A DNA stretch of 31,083 nucleotides from a virus: positions 1-31,083 of IMG/VR virus record IMGVR_UViG_3300050015_000418. The stretch is one strand, 5' to 3'. Both the position numbers and the translations under genes were made by a program. This document shows, piece by piece, positions 7,902 through 17,588 of the stretch. The notes under the pieces were generated by a model. The model did no database searches. It was not told the origin of the DNA and worked only from the letters and a program-made list of their open reading frames with translations. Numbering within the stretch: position 1 is the stretch's first letter; each line of letters opens with the position of its first letter.

Positions 7902-8372
7902 CTATTCTTGTTTTTGTTCTTGTTTGAATTTAATACTAGTATGCGATTCTAAAAATGTAATTTTATCAAAATCATTAAAATTATGTTTTCTAGCATAATT
8001 CATTATTTTATCCTTTTCTTGTGAAGTAACAATATCTTTATTAATATTATCTTCAAACGCTTTTTTAGTTTTTAAATTTAAAATATAATCACATTTTTCA
8101 TCGTTTAAAATATTACCTTCAATACCTAAATAATCTCTGGTTTCCTTATCTTCAATTAAAATTCTTGCATGTTTTCCTAATTCTGTACCTACAAAAAATA
8201 CATTATTAGAATTATATTGGGCAATAATTTCACTTACAAGCATACTACGTGTAGCATTTGCGTCCATTTTTACTTCACCTGGAGTATTAATGAGAGAAAA
8301 ATATATTGCCCAATCACATAAATTTCGCACCTGAACATGTTTATCCATATTTAAACTTTTAACTTCTTCCAT
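7902..8372 (-). CDS. Head-module protein of unknown function
   Basis: A protein of 156 residues with ATG after GGAGG, lying 42 nt after the major capsid gene. The N-terminal part (VQVRNLCDWAIYFSLINTPGEVKMDANATRSMLVSEIIAQY) looks globular. The C-terminal third is charged and helical and ends in a Lys/Gln/Glu-rich tail. Its place right after the capsid gene suggests a head-fibre, decoration or connector role, but I do not recognise it. Confidence 0.5.
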   Translation of the reverse strand: MEEVKSLNMDKHVQVRNLCDWAIYFSLINTPGEVKMDANATRSMLVSEIIAQYNSNNVFFVGTELGKHARILIEDKETRDYLGIEGNILNDEKCDYILNLKTKKAFEDNINKDIVTSQEKDKIMNYARKHNFNDFDKITFLESHTSIKFKQEQKQE

Positions 8373-8414
8373 TACAAAACCTCCATAAAATTAACCTTTT
8401 ATATTATATTTATA

Positions 8415-9527
8415 TTATAATTTATTAACTGCGAAATTAGAATCTGATACAAGACCTACCATCGGAATATATTCAGGAATTATTACTGAGCCAAATTCAA
8501 GATCGAAACGTGTCATATTCATTCCAGTTACAACGTCAAACCCAGATGCAGATTGCAGGCCGCCACGATAACCAATTTGCAAACAACTCAACTCCCCTGT
8601 AACCAAGAAGAACAAGAGACCTTCAGGCAAATAGGTGTCATAATTATCTCCACCCGCATTAAGTTTAAGTAAATTATAACTATTGGGAATTTCAGTTACA
8701 GGTGTTCCATAAAATGTAGAAATCAAACCAGTTTTCATGATTTCTTCAATTACTGCTATAGGAAGCTGTTTAGCTAATGTTCCTGCGGTATCAGTATTGA
8801 AACCAGCAAACTCATTAAGTTGACTCGTAGCGCTATAATCACCAAAAATACCTACGTTACCCCAACGTCTAATAACCTTTAACATATCTTTTACAGATGT
8901 TTTTGTAATTCCAGCAGCTTCAGTAAAATGTTTAATACCAGAAGCACCCTTTACTCCACTGTAAAGAACATTCATTACAGTATAAAATATTTTATTTTGC
9001 ATATCTGTAAGAACCTGTTCTTGAGCAACGCCCATTCCGTTAAGATTACCAGTAGCAAGTTCTCTGTAGTTTATAGCAGTACCACCAGAAATAGTTCCAG
9101 TGGTCATTTCACGATAACTCCAAGTGGACATCGGAAACGCAACATCACCTTGATTAGCTTGGAAATTAGACATTTTACCCTGTAATTTATATACTTTATA
9201 AAGTAATCTTTCATTAAATGCTACAGAAGTAACATTGCCCATAAAATCAAAAAGATTCAATCTTTTAAGCAAAGGAGCTTGAATCATTATACTAGTAATA
9301 GTATTAAGTTCAACTTTAGCTCTACCGTCACCAGCAAGAGCATCTGCACCTAATTTCTTAATATAGTTATATGCTTTATTGGCTTTTTCTCCGTATTTGC
9401 TAGTATCTTCTCCTTTTACCATCTTGGAAAAGATTTCTACGACAGGAGTTTTTTCTGTATATTGATGATCAATTACTACACTATTGAGTTCTGCGTCAGG
9501 TCTAAAGTTATTAATTTCAAAAGTCAT
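8415..9527 (-). CDS. Major capsid protein
   Basis: A protein of 370 residues starting MTFEINNFRPDAELNSVVID at an ATG after AAAGGAGG. The ~60-90-residue N-terminal segment is helical and charged, as expected for a part cleaved or used as scaffold. The rest is a balanced alpha/beta sequence (for example LKRLNLFDFMGNVTSVAF and GMNMTRFDLEFGSVIIPEYIPM). Size, composition and place after the protease-scaffold and decoration genes and before the connector genes fit an HK97-fold capsid subunit. Identification is by context and general pattern rather than a single motif. Its product should be the most abundant virion protein. Confidence 0.75.
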   Translation of the reverse strand: MTFEINNFRPDAELNSVVIDHQYTEKTPVVEIFSKMVKGEDTSKYGEKANKAYNYIKKLGADALAGDGRAKVELNTITSIMIQAPLLKRLNLFDFMGNVTSVAFNERLLYKVYKLQGKMSNFQANQGDVAFPMSTWSYREMTTGTISGGTAINYRELATGNLNGMGVAQEQVLTDMQNKIFYTVMNVLYSGVKGASGIKHFTEAAGITKTSVKDMLKVIRRWGNVGIFGDYSATSQLNEFAGFNTDTAGTLAKQLPIAVIEEIMKTGLISTFYGTPVTEIPNSYNLLKLNAGGDNYDTYLPEGLLFFLVTGELSCLQIGYRGGLQSASGFDVVTGMNMTRFDLEFGSVIIPEYIPMVGLVSDSNFAVNKL

Positions 9528-9560
9528 TTATATAAATCCTCCTTTAATTATATTTTTAAA

Positions 9561-10346
9561 TTATACGATTTTGCAATAAAGGCCAGTATCTCCAAAAGTA
9601 GTTTTTTCAATTACTTTCAAAGCAACTGCAAAAGTACCTTTTGCTCCTTTAACCCATTTAAAGTTGCCATTATCAGGAATTAAAACATCTCCGACAGCAA
9701 CAGTACTATAAGTAGTGGTAACAAGATCGCTAGATATTTCAACAGGATATCCTATAAGGTTGTTCAACCCATAAGCGTTAACGAAACCACCCGCACTAAT
9801 TTTGAAATCACTTCTAGTCCACAATTCGGGCTGATCAATGATATTTAATGCAACAAAATACTGATCAGTAGCAGTTCCACTTGAAATAGCCGTAGTTGCT
9901 TCCGTATAGGCCACAGCATCAGATCCAGCGGTAATAGTAGGAGTAAGAGTTACGCCACTTGCACCAGCATCAACTACAGTTACAACAACCGGAGCAGTAC
10001 TAGCACCACTGGCGGGGGCGGTAATAACCACAGTACCAGGGGTGGTATTATCAAGAGTATATCCATATGGAATAAGAATTGTACCAAGTGCAGTATAAAT
10101 TACGGTTGCAGTTAAGGCAACAGTGGTCGAGGTAGTAGTAATATTGGCTAGATGATCCGCAACACTAATTTTAAGAGTTCCAGCAGCAGGAGTACCTCCA
10201 ACAACTACACTATTAGCAGATTTTGCTCCACCACTTGAATAAGAATCTACTTTAAAAACATTTCCATTTTTAATATCCCCAGTAGCTTTAACTCTAGGAT
10301 TGTTAATAGCTTGGTTATAAATACCAAGAGTTCCAAATTTAAACAT
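9561..10346 (-). CDS. Capsid decoration-like structural protein with Ala/Thr/Val-rich insert
   Basis: A protein of 261 residues with ATG after AAAGGAGG. The N-terminus (MFKFGTLGIYNQAINNPRVKATGDIKNGNVFKVD) and C-terminus (YCKIV) form a small beta-rich fold. The middle, ~45-160, is a low-complexity Ala/Thr/Val/Gly-rich beta segment without Lys or Cys. This segment is visibly richer in G+C than the surrounding genes and may be an inserted surface domain. The place between scaffold and capsid genes is typical of decoration or stabilisation proteins. The assignment is positional. Confidence 0.6.
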   Translation of the reverse strand: MFKFGTLGIYNQAINNPRVKATGDIKNGNVFKVDSYSSGGAKSANSVVVGGTPAAGTLKISVADHLANITTTSTTVALTATVIYTALGTILIPYGYTLDNTTPGTVVITAPASGASTAPVVVTVVDAGASGVTLTPTITAGSDAVAYTEATTAISSGTATDQYFVALNIIDQPELWTRSDFKISAGGFVNAYGLNNLIGYPVEISSDLVTTTYSTVAVGDVLIPDNGNFKWVKGAKGTFAVALKVIEKTTFGDTGLYCKIV

Positions 10347-10380
10347 TAATATTTCCTCCTTTAATTATAATATTATAGTA

Positions 10381-10854
10381 TTAAAATAAATCAGAATAAT
10401 CTTCATCTGACTTTTCTGTGTTCTGAATACTCATAAAAAGAGCATTATTATCAGTATTAGTTTCTATAGTTTTTTCAATAGAGTTAAGTTCTTTAACTTT
10501 CTTCACACAAAATTCAGCTTCTTTGATTTTCAATCCGTCTAAATCCATTTTATCAACATAATCAGTTTTCAAAGAATTCAGTTCAGTTTCAGTAAAACCA
10601 TTTTTCTTTACTTCAGTTTCAAAATAAGTATTTACTTCTGCTTTTTTAATTTCTAAGTCTTTTTCTTCCTTAAATACCCTCAACATATTCAATTCTTCAG
10701 TTGCAGAATTGAGTTCAGTAGTTTTAACTTCAATTGTTTTATTGGCTTCAACTATAGCAGAATTGAGTTCGGCAATCTTAGAATCAGAATCAGTTAATTT
10801 TGTCGTTAGATCATCTAACTTTGCATTAATTTCAGCAATTTTTGTTTCATCCAC
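10381..10854 (-). CDS. Nested in-frame scaffold protein (internal start)
   Basis: Within the protease gene, AAAGGAGGAGAT (rc of about 10862-10873) is followed by AAAAAA and GTG at 10854, in frame with the large protein. Translation from there gives 157 residues starting (M)DETKIAEINAKLDDL, which is the coiled-coil scaffold portion alone. This mirrors the lambda Nu3-in-C arrangement, where a shorter product supplies extra scaffold. The site is much stronger than chance in-gene purine runs and falls at the domain boundary. That it is used is inference. Confidence 0.6.
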   Translation of the reverse strand: MDETKIAEINAKLDDLTTKLTDSDSKIAELNSAIVEANKTIEVKTTELNSATEELNMLRVFKEEKDLEIKKAEVNTYFETEVKKNGFTETELNSLKTDYVDKMDLDGLKIKEAEFCVKKVKELNSIEKTIETNTDNNALFMSIQNTEKSDEDYSDLF

Positions 10855-11880
10855 TTTTTTATCTCCTCCTTTGTTTGAATTATTTTTTTGTAATATATCC
10901 CTAATCAACGATGTATTTAGTTCAACATTAGCCTCATCGTTGGAAGGTGTCCATGTCATTTCTACTTCTGTGACATCACCAATAGTAACATCATTATTCG
11001 TAATGTTATAAGTAGTTTTATAATATTCTGTTGGGGTATCCCAACTACAAAAAATTACTGTCCCACTAACAGGATAAAATCTATAAATACAATAACAGTA
11101 ATATTCATTAGGTTCTTTCATAGCCATTATATTATTAAAAGCTCTGGAAACAATGGTTGCAATATCGTCATAAGATAATTCATTTATTTCAAATGATTTA
11201 GATTTTATAAGTATTTTATCTTTTTTCAAATCTTTATTCACCTCATTTACTTCTGAGTTAATTCCATCAATTATTATTTTATTTTCTTTAAAATGATTCA
11301 ATTCAATCATCAGGGCACTATCATCAGACGGTTGCTGTCCTATAAGAATTGCATGACCTGAATAATCATAAGTCTCAGGTATACGACCTTGAGGTTTATA
11401 ACCAGTAGCATAAACAATTTGACTATTCCCACTAGATTTACAAATCTCTATCGAACTTTCTACTGAACGATTATTTTCATATTCATCTCTTAAATATTCT
11501 ACAAGATGTGGAAATCTTTGCTCATAAATATATGCTTCTCCAATCAATGCATTAATTTTTTTATTATTAACTTCAACTTCATCTATATAAGCATTTTCAA
11601 AAGAACCAACAACTAAACTATCTTTAAAAGTAATAATGCCATCCACTACATTAATTTCACCGTGTCCTCCAAAAGGAATTGTTTTTTCGTCATCTAAAAA
11701 TTGTGTAACTAATGGCATTCCTTTTACGGTATGAGCATTTTGTTCAACATATGGTTGTTCCCAACTTATACCATTTTTATTAAATTCAGTATCATTGTCA
11801 AAAATTTCATGAAGTATAAATTTTACACTAGCACGACCCGCCAATGAATCCCTTTTAGATATTTCTATTATACGACCCAT
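10381..11880 (-). CDS. Prohead protease fused to scaffold
   Basis: A protein of 499 residues. Residues 1-~190 look like a capsid maturation protease. His-containing PFGGHGEIN (~70) and a Ser-rich NRSVESSIEI near 138-147, followed by strands ending in SGHAILIG, would hold the catalytic His and Ser. Residues ~190-340 are a linker domain. Residues ~345-430 form a heptad-like Glu/Leu/Lys coiled coil typical of scaffolding proteins. The ATG has GGAGGTGA upstream, inside the end of the neighbouring homing endonuclease gene (13-nt overlap). A second strong ribosome-binding site inside the gene should yield a free scaffold as well. In the lambda C/Nu3 arrangement such a protein processes and shapes the prohead. 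Confidence 0.65.
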   Translation of the reverse strand: MGRIIEISKRDSLAGRASVKFILHEIFDNDTEFNKNGISWEQPYVEQNAHTVKGMPLVTQFLDDEKTIPFGGHGEINVVDGIITFKDSLVVGSFENAYIDEVEVNNKKINALIGEAYIYEQRFPHLVEYLRDEYENNRSVESSIEICKSSGNSQIVYATGYKPQGRIPETYDYSGHAILIGQQPSDDSALMIELNHFKENKIIIDGINSEVNEVNKDLKKDKILIKSKSFEINELSYDDIATIVSRAFNNIMAMKEPNEYYCYCIYRFYPVSGTVIFCSWDTPTEYYKTTYNITNNDVTIGDVTEVEMTWTPSNDEANVELNTSLIRDILQKNNSNKGGDKKVDETKIAEINAKLDDLTTKLTDSDSKIAELNSAIVEANKTIEVKTTELNSATEELNMLRVFKEEKDLEIKKAEVNTYFETEVKKNGFTETELNSLKTDYVDKMDLDGLKIKEAEFCVKKVKELNSIEKTIETNTDNNALFMSIQNTEKSDEDYSDLF

Positions 11881-13061
11881 TTATTTTTATCACCTCCTTC
11901 AAACGATTTATCATCAATATATTTCCAATGTAAATAAGTTCCATCTACCAAATGTCCCATTATTTTTGATTTAGAAAGAGTGGTGTGTCCTTTTATATTA
12001 TATTTTCTTTTGGCTTCTGAGATTGAATCAAATTCTTCACCTGTTTCTAAACATTTTATACGAATACCAGAATTAATTTTGTTAAATAACCATATATCAT
12101 ATTTATGTTTTTGAGGATTGTAATCACATAACTCAAGAACTACACCTTCTCTTAACCATCTACAACATGTAGTTTCTGATATCTTATAGACCGAATATAT
12201 TTTTGAGAAATTATGATATTGATTCCAACAATTAATCACTTGAATTTTCTGTGAAAACATTGTATTCTTAAAAATTTGTGTCCAATTTATATTTGATAAG
12301 TCAAACAATATTGCTAAATCACTTTTAATAATATTATCTTGAATATAATTAAAGTTACTTTTATTACATTCAATCCTTATTACTTTATGATTGTTTTCAT
12401 TAGCTAATTTATCTTTTTCAGCATCGATATATTGACTCTCTTCTTTTGTTTGACCACTTAAAATATTATTATTAGTATGAAAACCTCCATCCATTTCAAC
12501 TATATAATTATCATTATCAATACTAAAAGAAAAATCATATGTACCTGTATATCTTTTATTTTTATAATAATAAAAACACCATTCAAATTTAATTTCTCTA
12601 TTAAAAATAATATTTAATTCATTTAATAAATTGAACATGATTTTATTTGGTAATGAGATTCCATCTGAACATTTTGGACACGTTAATCCACATGTAATAA
12701 TATATTTTATTTCTTTATTCTCAATAATTGTTTTACAATTTGGACATATCCAATCTACTTTTTTATGACTTCCATATGTATATAATTTACCATCTTCGTT
12801 ATTTTTAAGTAAAGCCACATAATGTGGATGAGTTGTATTTAAATCATTATAACCTACTAATACTTTTTGCCCAGAACATACTGGGCATCCAGATTTAATT
12901 GATAATAACGTATTAGGTTTTGGATACCATATATGATTGCAAATTTTACAGCAACACTCTACATTTTCATTTGATTTTTTATAAATTCCTTTAATAACAA
13001 TATCAGAATTTATTAATGCCATTTCTTGTACAAATTCTTCATGTGTTTTCTGTTTACTCAT
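11868..13061 (-). CDS. Vsr-like (EDxHD) homing endonuclease with zinc ribbons and NUMOD1
   Basis: A free-standing endonuclease of 397 residues. The N-terminal part has zinc-ribbon Cys pairs (CCCKIC at 37-41, CPVC at 59-62, CPNC at 106-109, CPKC at 128-131). The nuclease core shows Asp176 (TYDFSF), EMDGGFH (Glu189, Asp191, His195) and a DAEKDKLA helix at 213-220. This resembles the PD-(D/E)xK-derived EDxHD family of I-Bth0305I. A helix-turn-helix-like VYKISETTCCRWLREG (291-306) and a NUMOD1-like domain (331-380) follow, as expected for DNA target reading. It lies between portal and protease genes, overlaps the protease start, and carries that gene's ribosome-binding site in its 3' end. Such genes spread selfishly by cutting alleles that lack them. 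Confidence 0.85.
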   Translation of the reverse strand: MSKQKTHEEFVQEMALINSDIVIKGIYKKSNENVECCCKICNHIWYPKPNTLLSIKSGCPVCSGQKVLVGYNDLNTTHPHYVALLKNNEDGKLYTYGSHKKVDWICPNCKTIIENKEIKYIITCGLTCPKCSDGISLPNKIMFNLLNELNIIFNREIKFEWCFYYYKNKRYTGTYDFSFSIDNDNYIVEMDGGFHTNNNILSGQTKEESQYIDAEKDKLANENNHKVIRIECNKSNFNYIQDNIIKSDLAILFDLSNINWTQIFKNTMFSQKIQVINCWNQYHNFSKIYSVYKISETTCCRWLREGVVLELCDYNPQKHKYDIWLFNKINSGIRIKCLETGEEFDSISEAKRKYNIKGHTTLSKSKIMGHLVDGTYLHWKYIDDKSFEGGDKNKWVV

Positions 13062-13101
13062 TATTTATCATTCCTTTCTATGATCCCTTTCTAAAATTAA
13101 T

Positions 13102-13135
13102 CAATAAAAGAAGAGGTGCGAAAGGAACACCTCTT
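13102..13135 (-). terminator. Terminator downstream of the portal gene
   Basis: An 8-bp stem AAGAGGTG/CACCTCTT (13111-13118 and 13128-13135) with a 9-nt loop is followed in minus sense by CTTTTATTGATT. It would limit read-through from portal into the homing endonuclease. Confidence 0.7.
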
Positions 13136-13186
13136 TTCGGTTAAGTTAATTACTCTCAACCTATCTTTTTAAAACTATATTATTAA

Positions 13187-14755
13187 CTAATTTGATGGTT
13201 TTGGTTGTTTATTTGACCCTAGTGATTTTGACTTAATGGTATTGCTATTTTTAGGATCTGTTTCTGTTGGTCTGCCATTACTATCTCCTGTTGCTGTGAA
13301 TGATGTTAAATGAGGAGGAAAGCGTTCATCAAATTTTTGTTCTCTTTCATATTCCATTAAGCTCATATACATATCTACATCTGCGCCAGCACAAGCAATC
13401 CAATATAGTCTAGAACCTCCTCCAAGAGTATAAAGGTCTTTAGCATTACCAACACTTTTTTCTTGATTTAATATAGTAGTTTTTAAATAAATAATATCAA
13501 CAATTTCTTCACCTTTTGAACTTATCAAATTATTTAAAACTCTTGTATATTCAAATGCTATTTGTTCAATTAATGCAAAAATTTGTACTAAAATTAAATC
13601 CACATTAACTTGTAGTGTTGAATACGAAGCTCCACCTTCACTACTAGCATTTAATGCCGAAGATGCAAATCCTAATGATGTAGAAATCTTTTTAATGTTT
13701 TCATCACTTAAAGTATCTTTTAATAATGAAGCATCTTTTGTCATACGAGCTATTGTCGCACCTGGAGCCAATGTAAGTTTACTTATTTTTGATTTTCCAC
13801 ATGTATTAGATGTATTGGAACTTACGGCACTTTCAAATGCTGAAACAAGATTTTTCTGTTGCTCTTTATTAAGAGAACAAGACCCTGTTTGTGCACCTTC
13901 TGGCAAAGTAAGAGAATAAATACTACTTGCTAAATCACTAACAGTATTTATTTGCGACATATAATAATCATCGGCAAATCTTATATCGAATAATGCCGCC
14001 AAACCAATAGGTCTACCGTATGGTTCTAAAGTATTTGCATTAAATTTAATAACAATAGTAGATTTTGTATCTAGAGCAAACCATTGTTTAGAAGCGTCTT
14101 TTTGATATGCTAAATATGCTTTAGCAAATTCTGGTGGGAAATTTTTAATTTCATTAAGTAACCCACCATGTTTAAATTGATTAAAATACATTAAATTAAA
14201 TGCCGCCACTTGAGTTCCATTTTGTACTCCAATAATTTTACAATAATCAAGATCAAGAGGTTGAATTTGTAAATTATCATCCATTGATAACCCTTCAAGT
14301 CTATCTAAAGAATCAACAAATCCTTGTTGCAACTGAGGATTTGTATTATTGGCTTTTGTATTGCGTAAAATACCTATAAACATACCATCAATATAAGCAC
14401 TTAAACAAATATCTCTTGTAACTGCTTTGTGATTAATTTTTTTAAATATATTATTAAATATTTTTCTTTTCTTTTGATTAACGGAAGTATTTTCACGACA
14501 AACAGTAATAAAATCAAGAGAGGGGATAGCAGTCATATAAGAAATTACGTTATTATACTGACCATTACTATTATAGGATTCTCTTGACAATTTACGAATT
14601 TGCATATTATATCTCATAGGATATTTTATATATAATCGCAATTGTTCTATATTTATTCCAGTTGTAAGAGCTTCTTGAAAAAAATACGTTGAAGTATTAA
14701 GAGAATTTAATTCAATAGGGAATGATGTTTCTATATTTGATGTTTCATCTGACAA
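13187..14755 (-). CDS. Portal protein
   Basis: A protein of 522 residues starting at TTG (14755), 7 nt after AGGAGG. It opens MSDETSNIETSFPIEL and runs as mixed alpha/beta with a long helical centre (FADDYYMSQINTVSDLASSIYSL). An Asn/Pro/Ser-rich polar tail (SNGRPTETDPKNSNTIKSKS) suits a disordered C-terminus. Length, order (after terminase, before protease and capsid) and composition fit a portal, the dodecameric ring through which DNA enters the head. There is no single motif to prove it. The 3' end is followed by a terminator and a homing endonuclease gene, so the link to the head genes is broken here. Confidence 0.75.
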   Translation of the reverse strand: MSDETSNIETSFPIELNSLNTSTYFFQEALTTGINIEQLRLYIKYPMRYNMQIRKLSRESYNSNGQYNNVISYMTAIPSLDFITVCRENTSVNQKKRKIFNNIFKKINHKAVTRDICLSAYIDGMFIGILRNTKANNTNPQLQQGFVDSLDRLEGLSMDDNLQIQPLDLDYCKIIGVQNGTQVAAFNLMYFNQFKHGGLLNEIKNFPPEFAKAYLAYQKDASKQWFALDTKSTIVIKFNANTLEPYGRPIGLAALFDIRFADDYYMSQINTVSDLASSIYSLTLPEGAQTGSCSLNKEQQKNLVSAFESAVSSNTSNTCGKSKISKLTLAPGATIARMTKDASLLKDTLSDENIKKISTSLGFASSALNASSEGGASYSTLQVNVDLILVQIFALIEQIAFEYTRVLNNLISSKGEEIVDIIYLKTTILNQEKSVGNAKDLYTLGGGSRLYWIACAGADVDMYMSLMEYEREQKFDERFPPHLTSFTATGDSNGRPTETDPKNSNTIKSKSLGSNKQPKPSN

Positions 14756-14785
14756 TTAGTAACCTCCTTTCTTGTTGTTGTTGGG

Positions 14786-16543
14786 TTATGAAGATGTAAA
14801 AACGAAATCATAATCGGAATCTTCTTCTTCTTTTTCTAAAAATAGTGAAATATAATATAGTCCATAAACAGTTGCAGAAAATCTATCTTTATCTACTCTT
14901 TTTACAACCTGTTCTACTGTTATACTATTTGTAGTTTTCTTTAATTTTAAATTCGCTACTTCGTCTATTAATATCTGAGTTTGAGAACATATTGTTTCAA
15001 TTTCTAATTCATTATCTTCTTTAATTAAATTACCTTTAATATCTTCAAATGGTTTAACTAATTTCAAGACATTTGATTCAACATAATTAATAAAAATTCT
15101 TATTATATCTCCATTAATTCCTTGAGATTTTAAGGCATAAACAATAAGAGGCGCATCACTTACTTTAGGTTTATCATCTGTATTTATAGTTGCCCAACAA
15201 CCTAACTCTTCATTTGTTTCATAATCTGTAACATCTTCTAATAATTTTTCGACCAGACCCTGTCCAATTGTATTGGCATCAATTATACAGGCTTTTACTC
15301 TTGATTTTGTTAAATCTAAATTACCACCATATTTATAAAAAGTTCTTTTAACTAAAATAGATTGTTCTTCGTAATTAAGGCCATTTGGAGGAGTTATTAT
15401 ATTAACTATCTGAATTTGTCTAATAGTGCCAGTTTGATTTCTAATAATTTTTAAAACTACAATGGCACTTTTATTGTTACTATCAGATGAAGATCTAGCC
15501 ACATCTACAGCCATCACATATTCATTTAATTCTAAATTACCTTTTTTATCTTTTGGACATTCTAATTCAACTGTAGTTAATATACGAGATTTAATCATTT
15601 TAGAAATATTTATTAAAGCTCCATCTGTAGCCCCTATCCAATCACAGAGATAATTTTGCCGAAACCTAACAATATTCCCACTTCTTGCTTTATTTATTAT
15701 AGACATTTTTTGTCTTCCAAAATGAACTGGGATAAACCAATCTGAACCAAATACAAAAGATCCTTTTAAATCAACCATTTCTTTTAACATAGTTAATATT
15801 TTTTCATATTCATCACTATTTTTATATCCACTTGTAGAAAACCTGTTTATGGCTCCGTTTAACTCTGTGGGGTCAATTTCTCCTGTCATAGTAGATCGGG
15901 GTATATTAAAAATTGGCTCAATTGCATCTTCATAAAGGTCTTTATCTATTAAACAAGCTTCCTCTAGACCGCCTCTTCGCCTGCGAAGTCCTTTACTTTG
16001 TTGAGCGTTAGCTAAATTGTCTATTACTGCGCCATTTTGAAACTCTACTCTTCCAGTATCTTTAGAAAAATTAACAGACTTAATTTCATTTGCTAAACTA
16101 GGATAATATCTTAATATTTCATCATGTTTTTCTTTCCATATTTTTGTTGCACTTTCTTTTGTGCTTGAGGTAATAGCAAGAGTAATATTTGGATGACAAA
16201 TAGCTGTATGATATGCCACCATTATGTGTAATAATGTCTTCGATCCTCCTCTTGGAATACAAAAATAATTTTGTTGAAATCTACTTAATAAACGCATCAT
16301 AACTCTTTGATAAACGTCAATTGAAATTTTTGTACCTTCGGTGGGTGTGATCATATCATAGTAGATGTCCGGCATCCACTTAATAAAGGCGCAAAATTCA
16401 GCAAATTTAGATATATTTTTTTTAATTATATTAGAGTTATAATCAGATGATTCTATAGGATTTTCAAAAGTAGAATTATATACATCATATCTATCTTTTG
16501 TAAATTTATTATTATCGCTTTCATGATTATTATGACTCGCCAT
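14786..16543 (-). CDS. terL: Terminase large subunit
   Basis: The packaging motor ATPase and headful/cos nuclease, about 585 residues. The Walker A-like IPRGGSKT lies at ~97-103, with the ASCE acidic region GLEEA at ~192-196. The RNase-H-like nuclease shows VMAVDVARSSSD (Asp347) and ACIIDANTIGQG (Asp422), with a third Asp in DKDRFSATVYGLYY near the C-terminus. I chose the ATG at 16543 (MASHNN), 6 nt after GGTGAT; upstream ATGs at 16564 and 16561 lack a good site. It overlaps the small terminase gene by 14 nt, so the two are co-translated. The product docks on the portal encoded next. Confidence 0.93.
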   Translation of the reverse strand: MASHNNHESDNNKFTKDRYDVYNSTFENPIESSDYNSNIIKKNISKFAEFCAFIKWMPDIYYDMITPTEGTKISIDVYQRVMMRLLSRFQQNYFCIPRGGSKTLLHIMVAYHTAICHPNITLAITSSTKESATKIWKEKHDEILRYYPSLANEIKSVNFSKDTGRVEFQNGAVIDNLANAQQSKGLRRRRGGLEEACLIDKDLYEDAIEPIFNIPRSTMTGEIDPTELNGAINRFSTSGYKNSDEYEKILTMLKEMVDLKGSFVFGSDWFIPVHFGRQKMSIINKARSGNIVRFRQNYLCDWIGATDGALINISKMIKSRILTTVELECPKDKKGNLELNEYVMAVDVARSSSDSNNKSAIVVLKIIRNQTGTIRQIQIVNIITPPNGLNYEEQSILVKRTFYKYGGNLDLTKSRVKACIIDANTIGQGLVEKLLEDVTDYETNEELGCWATINTDDKPKVSDAPLIVYALKSQGINGDIIRIFINYVESNVLKLVKPFEDIKGNLIKEDNELEIETICSQTQILIDEVANLKLKKTTNSITVEQVVKRVDKDRFSATVYGLYYISLFLEKEEEDSDYDFVFTSS

Positions 16544-17588
16544 TATTATCACCAATTTCATCATATAACGGTTCTTTATAAACTAAGCTTAAATCTCTAA
16601 ATATATTATTTCTTTTTTCTTTAAATATTTTAATTTCATTTTTATTCATACCTTTTTGAAGACAAACTTCTTCGATCATTTCATCATAAAAATTCCATAT
16701 ATCTCTATATGCAATTCTAGGTTTATCTTCTAATTTTCTATAATAATTAATTACTGTCCAAATAATTAAATCTGCATCATCATATGGTTGTTCTAATAAT
16801 TTGGGCAATAAAGGAATAATACCTAATTCACTTTCAACTGCCTCAAAAATCTGACATACTAAATCTACACCGCCAGATATATCTGACTTAGATAACTGAG
16901 AAACATTAATTTTTGCATCCATAGCCGCCTTTGATGCTAAAGCTCCCCATTCTTTAGATTCTTTAACTTCGCCCTTTGCAGTAGAAATTTCTTCTTTGAC
17001 TCTATATCTTATATAAACCTTTAATCCTTCAGTATGTAATGCAGTTTTTTCTCCATAATTATTTATTAGTGAATTCCATTTTTTTTCAAATTTTTGGTAT
17101 TCATCAGGATAATATCCTTCTCCCCATTTCTCTAATAGATCATCTGTGATATCAGATTGTTTAACTTTAGTTTTACGAGTTGCTTTTTGTGGGATAGATT
17201 GTTGCTTATTTGATTTACCACCTTTAAGAGGAGTCGCTTTAAAATTACCACTTAAATTAATAATACTAAACATATGTCCTGAAATTGCCGAAAATAATTT
17301 AACTTCAAAATCTTCGGGTAGTTCAGAAATATTATTTAGTTTAAGTTTTTTTAATTCTCTTTCTTGGACATATCTCTTAGCTTCCTGATATGTATTTTCT
17401 TCAAACTCAATTTTATGTTGAGTTAAATAATCTATAAGTGCATCTTTTGAAGTCAACATTCCAGATTTACAACTTTTGCAATAGTGTTCTAGATTTCCTT
17501 CAATAAAAGGGGATGAAGCAAAATTACCTTTGATTAACTTTGTTTTACCGCATCCTAAGCATTTTTTACTTAATTTATCTTCACTCAA
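16530..17588 (-). CDS. Terminase small subunit-like protein with zinc finger
   Basis: A protein of 352 residues. Start TTG (17588) shares TTGA with the stop of the upstream homing endonuclease and follows AAGGTGAT by 8 nt. A CLGC...CKSC finger (Cys10, 13, 37, 40) is at the N-terminus. The pattern WGEGYYPDEYQKFEKKWNSL, then EGLKVYIRYRVKEEISTAKGEVKESKEWGAL and AAMDAKINVSQLSKSDISGG, recurs in proteins encoded just before the large terminase in Firmicutes phages. The small terminase recognises phage DNA and loads the motor. This one is longer than many small subunits. Position and pattern support the call. Confidence 0.7.
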   Translation of the reverse strand: MSEDKLSKKCLGCGKTKLIKGNFASSPFIEGNLEHYCKSCKSGMLTSKDALIDYLTQHKIEFEENTYQEAKRYVQERELKKLKLNNISELPEDFEVKLFSAISGHMFSIINLSGNFKATPLKGGKSNKQQSIPQKATRKTKVKQSDITDDLLEKWGEGYYPDEYQKFEKKWNSLINNYGEKTALHTEGLKVYIRYRVKEEISTAKGEVKESKEWGALASKAAMDAKINVSQLSKSDISGGVDLVCQIFEAVESELGIIPLLPKLLEQPYDDADLIIWTVINYYRKLEDKPRIAYRDIWNFYDEMIEEVCLQKGMNKNEIKIFKEKRNNIFRDLSLVYKEPLYDEIGDNNGES

